The translations under genes were made by a program, and so were the position numbers. A stretch of 64,000 bases of DNA from JAFNAG01 sp963739235 (GTDB lineage: Bacteria > Acidobacteriota > UBA6911), in assembly GCA_963739235.1 (NCBI GenBank), contig CAVTZY010000039.1, forward strand, positions 1-64,000. The letters run 5' to 3'. The notes beneath the pieces are model-generated. The model saw only the letters and a list, made by a program, of their open reading frames with translations, had not been told where the DNA came from and did no database searches. This document shows, one piece after another, positions 49,401 to 57,839 of this stretch (positions are counted from its first letter, which is position 1; each line of letters starts with the position of its first letter).

Positions 49401-50161
49401 TATTCATATAGCGAGCCGTGGAAGTCGTTGGTGCCCGACTTGGTCACCAGGGATATGTTGGCTCCGGAACCGCGACCTGTGTCGGCGCCGGCGTTGGTGG
49501 TCGTGGTTCGAAACTCCTCGACCGAATCCAGCGTCACACGCAGGACGCTGGTGAAAGCCGCTCGGGTGTTCTGATCATTCACATCAGCCCCGTCGAGCGT
49601 GATGTTGGACTGGTCCGATTTGCTGCCGTTGACCGAGCCATTGCGGTCGTCGAGGCTTCCGGTTCCGAACGAGCCGAAGCTTGTGACACCCGGCTGGAAC
49701 GCGAGCAGACCCGCGACGTTGCGCGCGTACATCGGCAATTCCATGATGGCCTGAGTGCTGATGGCATTTCCGATCGTCGCGTCGGTCGTGTTGACCTGGA
49801 TCGCGGCAGCTTCAACCTGCACCGTTGTGGCAACGCCGCCGAGCTTTTCGAACTTGATGTTGATGGTGGCGGGCGAATCAACACGCAACCCGACGTTGTT
49901 GATAGTGACGTCGGTGAAACCGGGAGACTTCGCTACCAGCTGGTAAGTTCCAGGCGGCAAGAGCGGCATCGTGTAGTATCCCGCCTCATTGGAGACCGTC
50001 GCACGTTGTGCGCCAGTCTTGATATTTGTGATGGTGACCTGGGCGCCTGGAATCACCGCGCCTGTTGGATCTGTAACCGTGCCGGTAAGAGAACTCGTTT
50101 GCCCGAACAAACCCGTGGTGAGAAACAAATAACATGCGAATACACCGAGCAGCTTTCGCAT
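46460..50161 (-). CDS. TonB-dependent receptor with carboxypeptidase-like regulatory domain
   Basis: 1233 residues, intact. Signal peptide MRKLLGVFACYLFLTTGLFG. Carboxypeptidase-like domain at about 24-108 (LTGTVTDPTGAVIPGAQVTI, AGYYTMPLLPPGTYQLVAKS). Plug domain at about 125-250 (LPMYARNVAGLLAFQPGVTS, NITLDGADVNDQNTRAAF, GADTGRGSGANISLVTKSGT, NDFHGSLYEYNRN). The remainder is a 22-strand-like barrel ending in RQMQFALRYMF with terminal Phe. This Oar-like type is expanded in Acidobacteriota and is thought to import oligosaccharides or peptides using TonB energy. AAGGAGTAAGCAA precedes the ATG, and the terminator at 46385 follows the stop. The substrate is unknown; no nearby glycan operon points to it. 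Confidence 0.93.
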   Translation of the reverse strand: MRKLLGVFACYLFLTTGLFGQTSSLTGTVTDPTGAVIPGAQVTITNIKTGAQRATVSNEAGYYTMPLLPPGTYQLVAKSPGFTDVTINNVGLRVDSPATINIKFEKLGGVATTVQVEAAAIQVNTTDATIGNAISTQAIMELPMYARNVAGLLAFQPGVTSFGSFGTGSLDDRNGSVNGSKSDQSNITLDGADVNDQNTRAAFTSVLRVTLDSVEEFRTTTTNAGADTGRGSGANISLVTKSGTNDFHGSLYEYNRNTKFSANSFFNNRTGVPRPALNINVFGASVGGPIKKNKAFFFVNYEGRRDASAASATRTVPIDTLRQGIVQYHDKSGVLKQLTPADVKAIDPGGIGENAGVLQIFQNVYPHGNDTSLGDQVNTTGFRFNSPIHSKQDTYIAKFDYKVDEAGKHNLFVRGNLQNDHAIGTPQFPGQPPNSVNLTNNKGLAAGWTWVLANNKVSTFRYGLTRAGGESSGVTQGSWEWLRGLDNPYGTSTSTARIIPVHTFSEDFAWNHGSHDIRFGMVVRTISNQSGSNGHSFHSASSNPSWLKGSGSDLAPASLNLSSTDKQSYQYGIAAVLGLEVQGNANYNYLVDGTILPMGALVRRSFANTETEFYAQDSWKVTRNFTITAGLRFGHEPPVHEANGQQVSTTVPIADWNAQRASLAAQGLSQQGAGQVTYIVANGSGGRPMYPTHNNWSPRLGLAYSPKGDSGLAKWLFGGAGRTSIRAGFGMYYDEIGQPLAQTFNSTAFGLSTSLTSPPNVTTSAQVPRFTTFWTVPSAIIAAAPKGGFPQTYPDKFSITNSIDDTLKAPYTMNMNLSFGREFSHGLFVQLSYVGRLSRHSLIQHDLAMPTNLKDPASGQTYFQAWQQLATLLDDKGVAVKDLPKIPFIEKFWAGAAAGGYTATQIWAMDYLVNSNQGDFTNTLNNADNSSNCSTTGTTFYSDGSVNQINCGIYGPWMIFNPQYSALSTWGSIGAGDYHAGQLTIRKRFSGGLMFDLNYTLSKSIDLASRAENGGNWAGLIQNTWFPGQNRAVSDYDTLHALNFYAVWQLPFGRGQKFGAKMNKVLDAFVGGWQITGTWRQTSGLPTDVSNGQRWPTNWEVDSLGVPNGKEPPVTNNKNGISVVGPRGPNLWDDANAALAAYHYTPAGESGLRNNIRGDGYFGIDSGVSKTFNMPWKEGHKLQIRWETFNMTNTVKFDPTSNGSSLTSSSNWGKLSSQLGSPRQMQFALRYMF

Positions 50162-50330
50162 TTGCTTACTCCTTTCTGTAATCGCCGTGAGCTCAAGATG
50201 ATTTGAGTCCCGTCTATCACATTTGGGACTCGCGTGTCAATAGTCTCAGAACTCGGGGCTTGTCAACACGAAAAACCTTAAGACCGCAGATTCCCTGATG
50301 AGCCTTGCGGTACTTCACCAGTATGTGATG

Positions 50331-50446
50331 GGGTCAGGTCTGGATAATTTACCTTTGTAAAGCCCGGGGACGTCCGACACGTTCACCACATTATCTCGGG
50401 GAGTATCGGGACATAAAAACCTGGAATCGTGTGTGACGTCCCCGGG
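50331..50446. repeat. REP-like palindrome with GGGTCAGGTCTGGA lead
   Basis: CCCGGGGACGTC (50363-50374) and GACGTCCCCGGG (50435-50446) are perfect inverted arms, with further partial pairing inward. In front lies GGGTCAGGTCTGGATAATTT (50331-50350), close to 33352-33371. The core CGGGGAC is shared with the REPIN-like family elsewhere in the window. Confidence 0.65.
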
Positions 50447-50520
50447 ATTTTCCCGGATTTTAAAAATCGTTTGGCCGAACCATTGATGCCATTCCATTTC
50501 ATCCGTTTGCTATCCGCATG

Positions 50521-50928
50521 CTATCTCATAAGCCAGATGACTGCGGCGCCAGACACGACAAGCTTCGCAAGCCAGCCGAGGGTGTGAGAGACGAGGACCA
50601 GAGGGTGCATCTTGATGAAGATATAATTGGTCAGGAGAAGAGGCAGGGCGGCTGCACCCCAGGTACCCAAGACAAGCAGAACAACTGCCCGTACGTCGGA
50701 AATATGAAGGGCGCGGCATAAGAGAACAAAGCAGACAGGAGTCAGGAAGCCAATGACAATGGCTGCACCCACGTCTTTCCCTTCACCACCCGCACCAGGC
50801 GGCCGGCGCCACACCTCCGGAAATGCCTTGTACCTCTCGTGAAACAACACCCCAAAGAAGAGCCAGTCGGTGAAAGACGCAATAAGGCAAGCAACCACGC
50901 AAGCAATGATCACATGGGTCGTTGTCAC
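50521..50928 (-). CDS. DUF1761-like membrane protein
   Basis: 135 residues with four membrane helices (VIIACVVACLIASFTDWLFF, GAAIVIGFLTPVCFVLLCRA, AVVLLVLGTWGAAALPLLLT, LVLVSHTLGWLAKLVVSGAA). The segment SFTDWLFFGVLFHERYKAFP and the ending LGWLAK resemble DUF1761 proteins. No function known. A GTG at 50928 follows GGAGGTTCACA and is the likely start; an ATG five codons upstream lacks a site. Confidence 0.7.
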   Translation of the reverse strand: MTTTHVIIACVVACLIASFTDWLFFGVLFHERYKAFPEVWRRPPGAGGEGKDVGAAIVIGFLTPVCFVLLCRALHISDVRAVVLLVLGTWGAAALPLLLTNYIFIKMHPLVLVSHTLGWLAKLVVSGAAVIWLMR

Positions 50929-51008
50929 TGTGAACCTCCGCATCCCGGCAGCGCCAGGCCGCCGGATCAAGCAGTGTCCGGATAACGCCAGCGTTAAGCG
51001 GCGCTCGG

Positions 51009-51101
51009 TCATCTACGCCGATACGCATCCTTTCGATGGCAATACTTTACGACAACAACGATCACTCCCTCGTCCTTGATCTCATCGATGATCCGGTAGT
51101 T
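51009..51101 (-). pseudogene. C-terminal fragment of a RelE/ParE-type toxin
   Basis: Translation gives GNYRIIDEIKDEGVIVVVVK followed by YCHRKDAYRRR and a stop. This is the conserved last beta-strand and HR..vY motif of RelE/ParE toxins (gdyRiiYei.d....v.v..vgHR..vYr). A stop codon lies directly before it and no antitoxin is near, so only a leftover remains. Confidence 0.6.
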
Positions 51102-51304
51102 CCCTTATGGTCTACTCTGGCAGGATTCTACACCCGGAATGGATGGCGGGGCAGGCAAAACCACCGTTCGGCAGGCCCTACCGGCCCCTGGCCCACGGCC
51201 GTCCTATGGCAACGGCACGTCCCATTGCTCCCGACTGTCTGCAGCGGATGCACGTGCCTTGTCCAGAACGAGTGTGCGGCAAGGCATGCCGCGCACGCCA
51301 GTTC

Positions 51305-51679
51305 CTATGCCCTGAGGAAATCGCGAAAATTCCTCTTCTCCAAATGGTAGTTTGGAAAAACGGCGCCAGGATTCCTCAGGCCGAGGTGTTGCTGCACCAC
51401 TTCGCCGAAGACATCGCGGAAATCTGTTGTCAGTGCCAGGTCCCGGCCTTCGTTCAGTTGATCCGGGGCCAATCCCGGCCATGGTCCATAGATCTTGCCG
51501 CCGCGGATGGATCCGCCAAGCACAAACATGACGTTGGCGTGCCCATGATCGGTGCCTCGGTTGCCGTTCTCGCGTGCGGTGCGACCGAACTCGCTCATAG
51601 TCAAAACAACAATATCGCTCATGCGATCGCCCAAATCCGCGAGTAAAGGTGACGGTTTTTGGATACCTGGCCCCTCCAC
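51305..51679 (-). pseudogene. C-terminal fragment of a DUF1501 (sulfatase-like) protein
   Basis: The frame reads LADLGDRMSDIVVLTMSEFG, RTARENGNRGTDHGHANVMF, VLGGSIRGGKIYGPWPGLAP and DLALTTDFRDVFGEVVQQHL, all diagnostic for the C-terminal part of DUF1501 proteins (VVVLTMSEFGRT..ENGn.GTDHGhan). The N-terminal two thirds and any start are missing. The 300 bases to the right (51680-51985) contain no recognisable remains or gene. Confidence 0.75.
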
Positions 51680-51985
51680 TGCATCATGACCGCAACTTCA
51701 CGTGGCAGCCAAAACGCTTGCGGGCTTGTGCTGAAACGCACCTCGTGGAACCAGATTTCCGTGGATTGCCGGGCCAGTAGTTTTGAGCAAGGACGGCAAT
51801 TGTGTTATTTTTAGTATTAATGCAGCTCCACGGCTTCACAGCCGACTGCATTCGAAAACGTGGCGACAATCGCAAGATTCAATCGCACCGTGCTTGGGTG
51901 ATCTGGATGATCAGAAAAACGCTTTCGGAGCGGCGCGTTAGGGTGAATTCACGGGTATCAAGCCTGAGAATCGGAGGACAAACTT

Positions 51986-52438
51986 ATGCAATCGAAAGCC
52001 TCAACACCGGATGAGTACATCGATTCCCTCCCGGACGATAGAAAGCATGCGATCTCGGAGATCAGAAGAGTCATCCTGAAGAATCTCCCCAAAGGTTTTT
52101 CGGAAACAATGAGCTACGGAATGCTCGGCTACGTCGTGCCCCATTCGTTGTACGCGCCGGGCTATTACTGCAATCCGAAGCTGCCGCTTCCATTCATGAA
52201 CCTTGCCTCCCAGAAAAATTACATTTCGTTCTATCACATGGCGTTGTACGAGGGCCCGCTCCTCGAGTGGTTCAGGAGAGAATGGGAATCTGTGGCGAGG
52301 AAGAAGTTGGATATGGGTAAATGCTGCATCCGGTTCAAGTCTCTTAACGATGTGCCGTTGGACCTGATCGGCCAACTTGTCTCCAAGGTGACGCCGCAGC
52401 AGTGGATAACGATGTATGAGAGATACATAAAAAAATGA
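51986..52438 (+). CDS. DUF1801 (YdhG-like) domain protein
   Basis: 150 residues. Conserved family segments: TPDEYIDSLPDDRKHAISEI, ILKNLPKGFSETMSYGMLGY, NYISFYHMALYEGPLLEWFR, and DMGKCCIRFKSLNDVPLDLI. The fold is that of the YdhG/DUF1801 group; function not established, and some members bind small molecules or iron. GGAGGACAAACTT precedes the ATG, the strongest site in this area. Flanked by pseudogene fragments on the left and a hydrolase on the right. Confidence 0.88.
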   Translation: MQSKASTPDEYIDSLPDDRKHAISEIRRVILKNLPKGFSETMSYGMLGYVVPHSLYAPGYYCNPKLPLPFMNLASQKNYISFYHMALYEGPLLEWFRREWESVARKKLDMGKCCIRFKSLNDVPLDLIGQLVSKVTPQQWITMYERYIKK

Positions 52439-52694
52439 ACCGGATTCGGGAGAATCTCATGAAAGTGTAAGGCGTCACTCCTGTGCTCAATGTGTCGAGC
52501 CTATCGGTAAACACTTTATCTTAAAGGGTCAAACCCCTGCGATTCCCCTGGAATTTCATATCCGCACCTGCCCATACCAGTTTTTCCTGTGGTCAGCCTC
52601 GACTTTTTGATTGACACCTCGTTTTTGCAAAGCTAATTTGGCAATCAGAAAAGGCATCTCCCTCTGTACACACCAAAAAAGGATCGCGCCAGTG

Positions 52695-53990
52695 ATGTTC
52701 ACAATGCTATTACTCTTTGCTGCTGCCGCCAGGATCATCAGCGCGGCTGAAATATCGGGCAACTGGGTCGCCGAACTGACCGCCAAAGGCACCGAACATC
52801 AGTATGTTAGAGTTCATCTTCAGGTGCAGGATGAGCGCGTCACCGGCTCTTGGAATCAGATGACTGTGAAGGGTGTGCTAGCCGGCGCCAAGCTCAGCTT
52901 CTCGCTGAGCCGAAATGGGGAGGCGTCCGGGAGCTTCGTGGCGAGTACCGATGGCGATGCCTTCGTGGGTGAAGGAAACGTCGGTGTTGGTGGCGCTGCG
53001 CGCGCTGGTTCCGCAATGGTCAAGGTCGCGGTCAGGCTCACGCGCGCGCCACTGCCCCCGCCCACGCCGCGCTCCCTCGACTACGAACCCGCCATTTTTT
53101 ACGGCTATTATTCGGCGGCGAATCCGCCTGTGATGCGCATCTTCCCTGGCGATACCGTTCGTACCCGCACCTTCGATGCCAGCGGGCGAGACTATGACAA
53201 GCGCACTCCGGGCAGCAATCTGGAAACCGGTCCGTTCTACATTGAAGGCGCGCTGCCCGGCGACACCCTCATAGTGAAACTCAACAAGGTGCGTGTGAAT
53301 CGAGATTCGGCCCGCCAAGGCACCCGGATCAGCGGCCGAGCCGTGACCCCCGCATGGACCGCGGCATCCAATTACGATGGCGGATTCGACGGCGAGTGGA
53401 AGCTTGACCGGGAAAAAGGTGTCGCCATGCTTGCTCATCCCACACCCCGCATGAAGAACTTCACCGTACCGATCCAGCCGATGATCGGCTGCATCTCAAC
53501 CGCGCCCGCCGGAGCGCAGGCATACCGCGGTACGGACCTGGGACCCTTTGGCGGCAACATGGACTACAACCAGATGGGGGAGGGCGTTACGCTATACCTG
53601 CCCGTCTTCCACCCGGGCGCCCTGCTTACCCTGGGAGACGCCCACGCTGCGATGGGCGACGGCGAGCTGACAGGCAGCGCGCTCGAAACTTCGGCCTACG
53701 TCGAGTTTACAGTCGATCTCATCAAAGGCTACGCCAGCGCCGGTCCGCGCTTGGAGAACGCAGATTATCTGATGGCTATGGGAGTAGCCGGTTCAGTCGC
53801 CGATTCTATCCAGATCGCCACGTCGCAGCTGGCAGACTGGATCAAGCGGGACTACAGGCTCAGCGACAGTGAGGTCGCGGTGCTGATCGGAGCGGTTCTC
53901 AAGTACGACATCACTGAGTTGGTGGACCCACAACTGAACGTGGTTGCGAAGGTTCCCAAAGCCACCCTAAAGGGCCTAAGCCCGGAATAG
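52695..53990 (+). CDS. exported acetamidase/formamidase family protein
   Basis: 431 residues from the ATG at 52695, which begins a signal peptide (MFTMLLLFAAAARIISAAEI). Residues about 20-115 form a beta-rich N-terminal domain. The FmdA/AmdA part then follows: VMRIFPGDTVRTRTFDASGR, TGPFYIEGALPGDTLIVKLN, PMIGCISTAPAG, GPFGGNMDYNQMGEGVTLYL and GDAHAAMGDGELTGSALETS. The usual enzymes hydrolyse formamide or acetamide in the cytoplasm; the signal peptide and extra domain mark this as an exported branch. An earlier start at 52611 is possible; neither has a strong ribosome binding site. Confidence 0.87.
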   Translation: MFTMLLLFAAAARIISAAEISGNWVAELTAKGTEHQYVRVHLQVQDERVTGSWNQMTVKGVLAGAKLSFSLSRNGEASGSFVASTDGDAFVGEGNVGVGGAARAGSAMVKVAVRLTRAPLPPPTPRSLDYEPAIFYGYYSAANPPVMRIFPGDTVRTRTFDASGRDYDKRTPGSNLETGPFYIEGALPGDTLIVKLNKVRVNRDSARQGTRISGRAVTPAWTAASNYDGGFDGEWKLDREKGVAMLAHPTPRMKNFTVPIQPMIGCISTAPAGAQAYRGTDLGPFGGNMDYNQMGEGVTLYLPVFHPGALLTLGDAHAAMGDGELTGSALETSAYVEFTVDLIKGYASAGPRLENADYLMAMGVAGSVADSIQIATSQLADWIKRDYRLSDSEVAVLIGAVLKYDITELVDPQLNVVAKVPKATLKGLSPE

Positions 53991-54026
53991 CAGTTTCGGG
54001 ACGAGGGGCTGCTCAACCTCACCGGG

Positions 54027-54268
54027 TTAAACCTTGATCCCTACGTCGCCGTCGGCGAGAAGCGCGTGGACCGGCCGTCCCTGCATTTGCCAGGGCAAGG
54101 GAACGTGGCGCTCCTGCGCCAGTGCTGCCAGGCGCTGCCACACTCCGTCGTCGATCGGGATGCCATCCCGGAGGCGCTCCGCTTCCATGCGCCATTCGGG
54201 ATCGCCGGCAACCAGAACTTCATTGTTGTCATTGTTGAAAATTCCGTCCTGTCCCTGCCAAGAATCAA
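54027..54268 (-). pseudogene. C-terminal fragment of an Ldh family (malate/L-lactate type) dehydrogenase
   Basis: The frame ending at 54027 reads DGIFNNDNNEVLVAGDPEWR, MEAERLRDGIPIDDGVWQRL and AALAQERHVPLPWQ. This is the typical C-terminal helix region of Ldh_2-type NAD-dependent dehydrogenases (vpGd.e...aerR..GIpl...w..L). The catalytic core is absent. Just left of it, 53993-54025 (TTTCGGGACGAGGGGCTGCT and onward) looks like a worn REP-like arm. Confidence 0.6.
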
Positions 54269-54365
54269 ATCCGAGCGGAATTCAGTAAGTTCAAGTGAGG
54301 TCCTGGCGACTCTTGGGATTCCTGGATTAGCTGAAACCTGCCCAACCGGAGCGAATAGGGAATCG

Positions 54366-54764
54366 GGGATTGGTTGTCAAGGGACACCTCGGCACAGCTC
54401 GTCCCGCGAGGTTGCGGAATACTCCGGCATTGCCCCGGTTACCGAGCGCAGCGGAAAATCAAAGTGGGTACATCGTCGCTTCGCCTGCTCGCAGTTCGTT
54501 AAACTGAGCTTCCATGAGTTTGCCGGCCAATCAATCAAATACTGCGCCTGGGCCCGTGCCTATTACGATCATAAGCGAGCGGAAGGTAAAGGTCATAATG
54601 CCGCTATCCGGGCGCTTGCCTACAGATGGATCCCAGTAATCTATCGCTGCTGGAAAGATCATGTGCCATATAATGAGGTGATGCACCTGGAATCGCTGCG
54701 GCAAAAGCGGCCAACCTGGTTGGCATCTCTGCCTGACAGAGAATTCTCAAATATTGAGGATTAG
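54366..54764 (+). pseudogene. C-terminal fragment of an IS110-family transposase
   Basis: The frame reads SREVAEYSGIAPVTERSGKS, KWVHRRFACSQFVKLSFHEF, AGQSIKYCAWARAYYDHKRA and AIRALAYRWIPVIYRCWKDH. These match the Transposase_20 C-terminal part of IS110/IS116-type enzymes (tGiaPvt..SGks..v..R..cp..lR...). The DEDD N-terminal domain is missing, and no element ends were found. A remnant of an old insertion. Confidence 0.8.
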
Positions 54765-54808
54765 ATCATCTCAGATGTCTATCCACCCACGGGTGCCAGG
54801 TGAGGACT

Positions 54809-55909
54809 CTAGCGTTTGGCGGCACCCGTCGCTTCAGCCGCGGCCAGCAGGGCGTCCAGGGCGGAAATCTGGGTTGCAGCGTTTTTCGCTTCGGAAGGCC
54901 CGGACCACACCACTCCAAACCGGTGATCCGGGTCCGCAACCTGCCAGATCCTTTCGGCATTCGTTTGCAGGAAGCGCCGGAACCGGGGATCCGGATCAGC
55001 CGCGTTCAGCGTTGCCAGGTTCCGGACGAAAATGCCCTTGAACTGCACGGCATCGTTCCCGCAGCGGGAGGGCTCACAAGAATCGTGGAGGATGCCATCT
55101 TTGTCGGCGAGCTGAGAGATCGCCGCCGATGCGATGGACTGCGCGCGCTCCAGGAGTTTCGCATCGCCGGTTTGTTTGGCCAGCGCGCTCAAACCCCCTA
55201 TGATCACCCCCTGATTATAGGTCCAGGTGTTTCGATGGTTATTCTGGCATGCGGAATCCAGCCCGTCGTTCACCAGGTTCTCTGGATTGATCATGCCGGA
55301 TGCCGCAAACCATCGCCATTCCCGTTGCGCCCAGTCCAGGTAACTGGTCCGTTGATGCGGGTCCTTCGTAAGATTCGCCAGGGTGGCGGCCACGGACAGG
55401 AACAACTCGTTGGCGATGGCATTTTTGTAATGCTTGTCCTTTCTCCACCAGATGCCGCCGCCGCAGGTGTCATCCCAACCCTTCGTCATATCGACGAAGA
55501 TCTGGTCCGCCATTTCAAGATAGCGCGCCTCGTGCGTCAACTCGTAAGCGCCGGCCCAGGCTAGCGCCCACCAGCCTTCATCGTCCCAGTACTCGTTTAG
55601 AAAATTTGGAAACTTGCCGTGGGAATTGCGTTCTAAGGTATTCGCGATGACGGGCCGAAATTCCGAAGAGGCGGTCAATTTCGAGTAGCGCACGAGCACC
55701 GTCACCCCATTGGCCGCGTTCCACCAATTCGTCGTTTGCCATAAGCCCGTCTCCGGCACATACCAAGTCTGGAGGGTCTTCAGCCCTGCCGCCGCATTGG
55801 TGAGAAAATCCGTTGCGGGTTGGGCGGGCGGCACCTGGGCCAAGGCGCCCGCAGCCAACAGGCTGAGGGCGGCCAGAACTGCCACGAGCACTGCGGAAGG
55901 ACGTCTCAT
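54809..55909 (-). CDS. secreted glycoside hydrolase family 76 protein (alpha-1,6-mannanase type)
   Basis: 366 residues. Signal peptide MRRPSAVLVAVLAALSLLAA with cleavage near ALAQ. The (alpha/alpha)6 barrel of GH76 shows the catalytic Asp pair, Asp109-Asp110 in EYWDDEGWWALAWAGAYELT, plus GGGIWWRKDKHYKNAIANEL and NTWTYNQGVIIGGLSALAKQ. The family cleaves alpha-1,6-mannan of fungi and mycobacteria. AGGAGTTGTCGGAAA precedes the ATG. It is monocistronic, with no mannose operon nearby. Confidence 0.9.
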   Translation of the reverse strand: MRRPSAVLVAVLAALSLLAAGALAQVPPAQPATDFLTNAAAGLKTLQTWYVPETGLWQTTNWWNAANGVTVLVRYSKLTASSEFRPVIANTLERNSHGKFPNFLNEYWDDEGWWALAWAGAYELTHEARYLEMADQIFVDMTKGWDDTCGGGIWWRKDKHYKNAIANELFLSVAATLANLTKDPHQRTSYLDWAQREWRWFAASGMINPENLVNDGLDSACQNNHRNTWTYNQGVIIGGLSALAKQTGDAKLLERAQSIASAAISQLADKDGILHDSCEPSRCGNDAVQFKGIFVRNLATLNAADPDPRFRRFLQTNAERIWQVADPDHRFGVVWSGPSEAKNAATQISALDALLAAAEATGAAKR

Positions 55910-56183
55910 TTTCCGACAACTCCTGTAACCGGAACTTCTATTGTGGACTCCCGGCTCCCGCTCAGACGGGTAGTCGAAACAAGCTGCCTTTGCGACCCAG
56001 CGAGGCCACCCGAGGATCGTTCTGCAGCTTCCAGTATCGGGTGTTATGTTAACTTCGAGCTTTGAACCACACTCTGAACCGGATCATAAGGTATTACGAT
56101 GTTGCAGGATACAAGATTTTTGCACACTTCCAGCTGAATCGGGTGAGCGATGTTGTCGTTGCCAAAAATTCGGTCCGGATTGG

Positions 56184-57490
56184 TCACATTTTCACCGCTT
56201 GGTGCTTCTTGACCCAATCCGGGTCGAAATCCACACCGAATCCCGGACCGGTGGGGACCTTGATCTTGCCGTCGACTACCTGCAGGCGCGATGTCTTGCA
56301 TTCAAACGGCACGTTGGTCCGCAATCCCTTGAATTCGTGATGAGCGCCGGCGTTGGGAACGGCGGAAACAAATTGAATGTTGTAGAGGTATCCCAACCCG
56401 CCGCCGGACATGTGCGGCACAAAGCTCTTCCCAAACGCATCCGCCATGCGCGCCACTTTCATCGACCGGATCAATCCTCCGAAGTAGTAATTGTCGGGCT
56501 GCACAATCTCGATGCCGTCGTTGGCAATCAGCCAGCGAAAACCGTAGAAGCTGTTGTCCTGCTCGCCGTTGGCAATCGGTATCGTGAGCGCGTCGGCGAC
56601 CTGTTTGATCTCCTCGATGTGGTCGAACATGACAGGCTCTTCGAAGTATCCGTACTTATACTCTTCCAGCAGCTTGCCGACGCGGATGGCTTCCGGCACG
56701 GAATAGAAGCTGTTTGAATCGGCATAAAGCGCCATGTCGTCGCCGAACGTCTTGCGCACGAGCGGAATCATTCTTCTCGGTCCTTCCGGGAGGGCCCACG
56801 GCGTACATGTCGGTAGTCATGAACATGAGCCCGCCGACCTTGATCTTCAGCGCGTGCACATCATATTCGGCCACCGCCTTCTTTATGAGTTCGATGGATT
56901 CCTCCACCGGCTTCTCGCGCCATTCGGTGGCCACGTACACGCCGACTACGGGATTGTGGATTTCGCCGATCAACTGGCCGACGGGCTTGTTGGCGATGCG
57001 CCCGAGCATGTCGAGAATCGCAAACTCGATGGTGGCCAGGGGCAGGCCGAGAGCGATGCCGTTATATCGGAAATTGAAGCCGAAGATATAGACCTTCTCC
57101 AGGATCAGGTCCAGCTCGCGTGCGTCCTTCCCGATGAAAGAAAGGCTGCAGGTTGTCGAGGAAAATCGGAAACAGCGTGCGCATCCCGCTGTGACCGACG
57201 GAAATGCCTTCCGCCCCGTCACGGGAACGCACCCGGCACAAGAAACTGTTGTTCAAACGCAGCAATTCGAGCTTCTCGATGATGACCGGTGCGGCGAACA
57301 ACTCCTTTTTCAGCACCGGCTGTTTCAGTATTTCATCAAGCCTGGCATAGCGGGAACTCAGTGCCGGTGAAGCAGGCGCCGGCGGGGCGGCATGCGGAAC
57401 GGCGGCGCGAACGCCGCCAGAGCAAAGCGGCGTGAAGGCAAGGCTTGCGCCGGCAGCAGTTGACATGAACTTGCGACGATTGGTTTTCAT
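56184..57490 (-). pseudogene. Tat-exported enolase-superfamily enzyme, two frameshifts
   Basis: Starts MKTNRRKFMSTAAGASLAFT, a twin-Arg signal. The first frame covers the capping domain (IIEKLELLRLNNSFLCRVRS). A shift near 57140 leads to the frame with KDARELDLILEKVYIFGFNF and HALKIKVGG (the KxK motif), and another near 56780 to the barrel: LYADSNSFYSVPEAIRVGKL, FEEPVMFDHIEEIKQVADAL, NGEQDNSFYGFRW and VPHMSGGGLGYL, with the metal ligands Asp, Glu and Glu and the His at the usual places. Restored length about 435. This is the mandelate racemase/muconate lactonizing subgroup; it probably acts on a sugar acid outside the cytoplasm. The shifts look like single-base changes. Divergent from a homolog at 57840. 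Confidence 0.82.
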
Positions 57491-57839
57491 GACTCAGATC
57501 TCCCTCAATCCGCGGTTCAGTATGTATGACAAGGTACACTGGCGAGGCGCCCGCACGACGATACAGCGCGATCGCGAGTCCTTTAGGATACTCCTGGCCG
57601 GGCCAGGGGCTCGACCAAGCTTCCGCTTTCCTGAAACATGTGCGATTATGAACGTATTTTCTCCGCCGCGTTCTGCCCAAATGGCAACGCGAGAACCGGA
57701 TGCGAACGTACTTTGCGACGGATTTTTGGCCTTTGTCAAGCTCGGTGACAGGCGACAAGCCGAGGGCGACGCCTGTCTGTTACCAGCGGCATTTGCAGTC
57801 CGGCTTATCGATCCTATGACATTTCCGGAGGTGAAGATT
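57491..57839. other. divergent promoter region between two enolase-superfamily genes
   Basis: 349 bases. GAGGGAGATCTGAGTC serves the left gene and GGAGGTGAAGATT the right gene. No other gene seen; no clear operator palindrome recognised. Confidence 0.55.
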
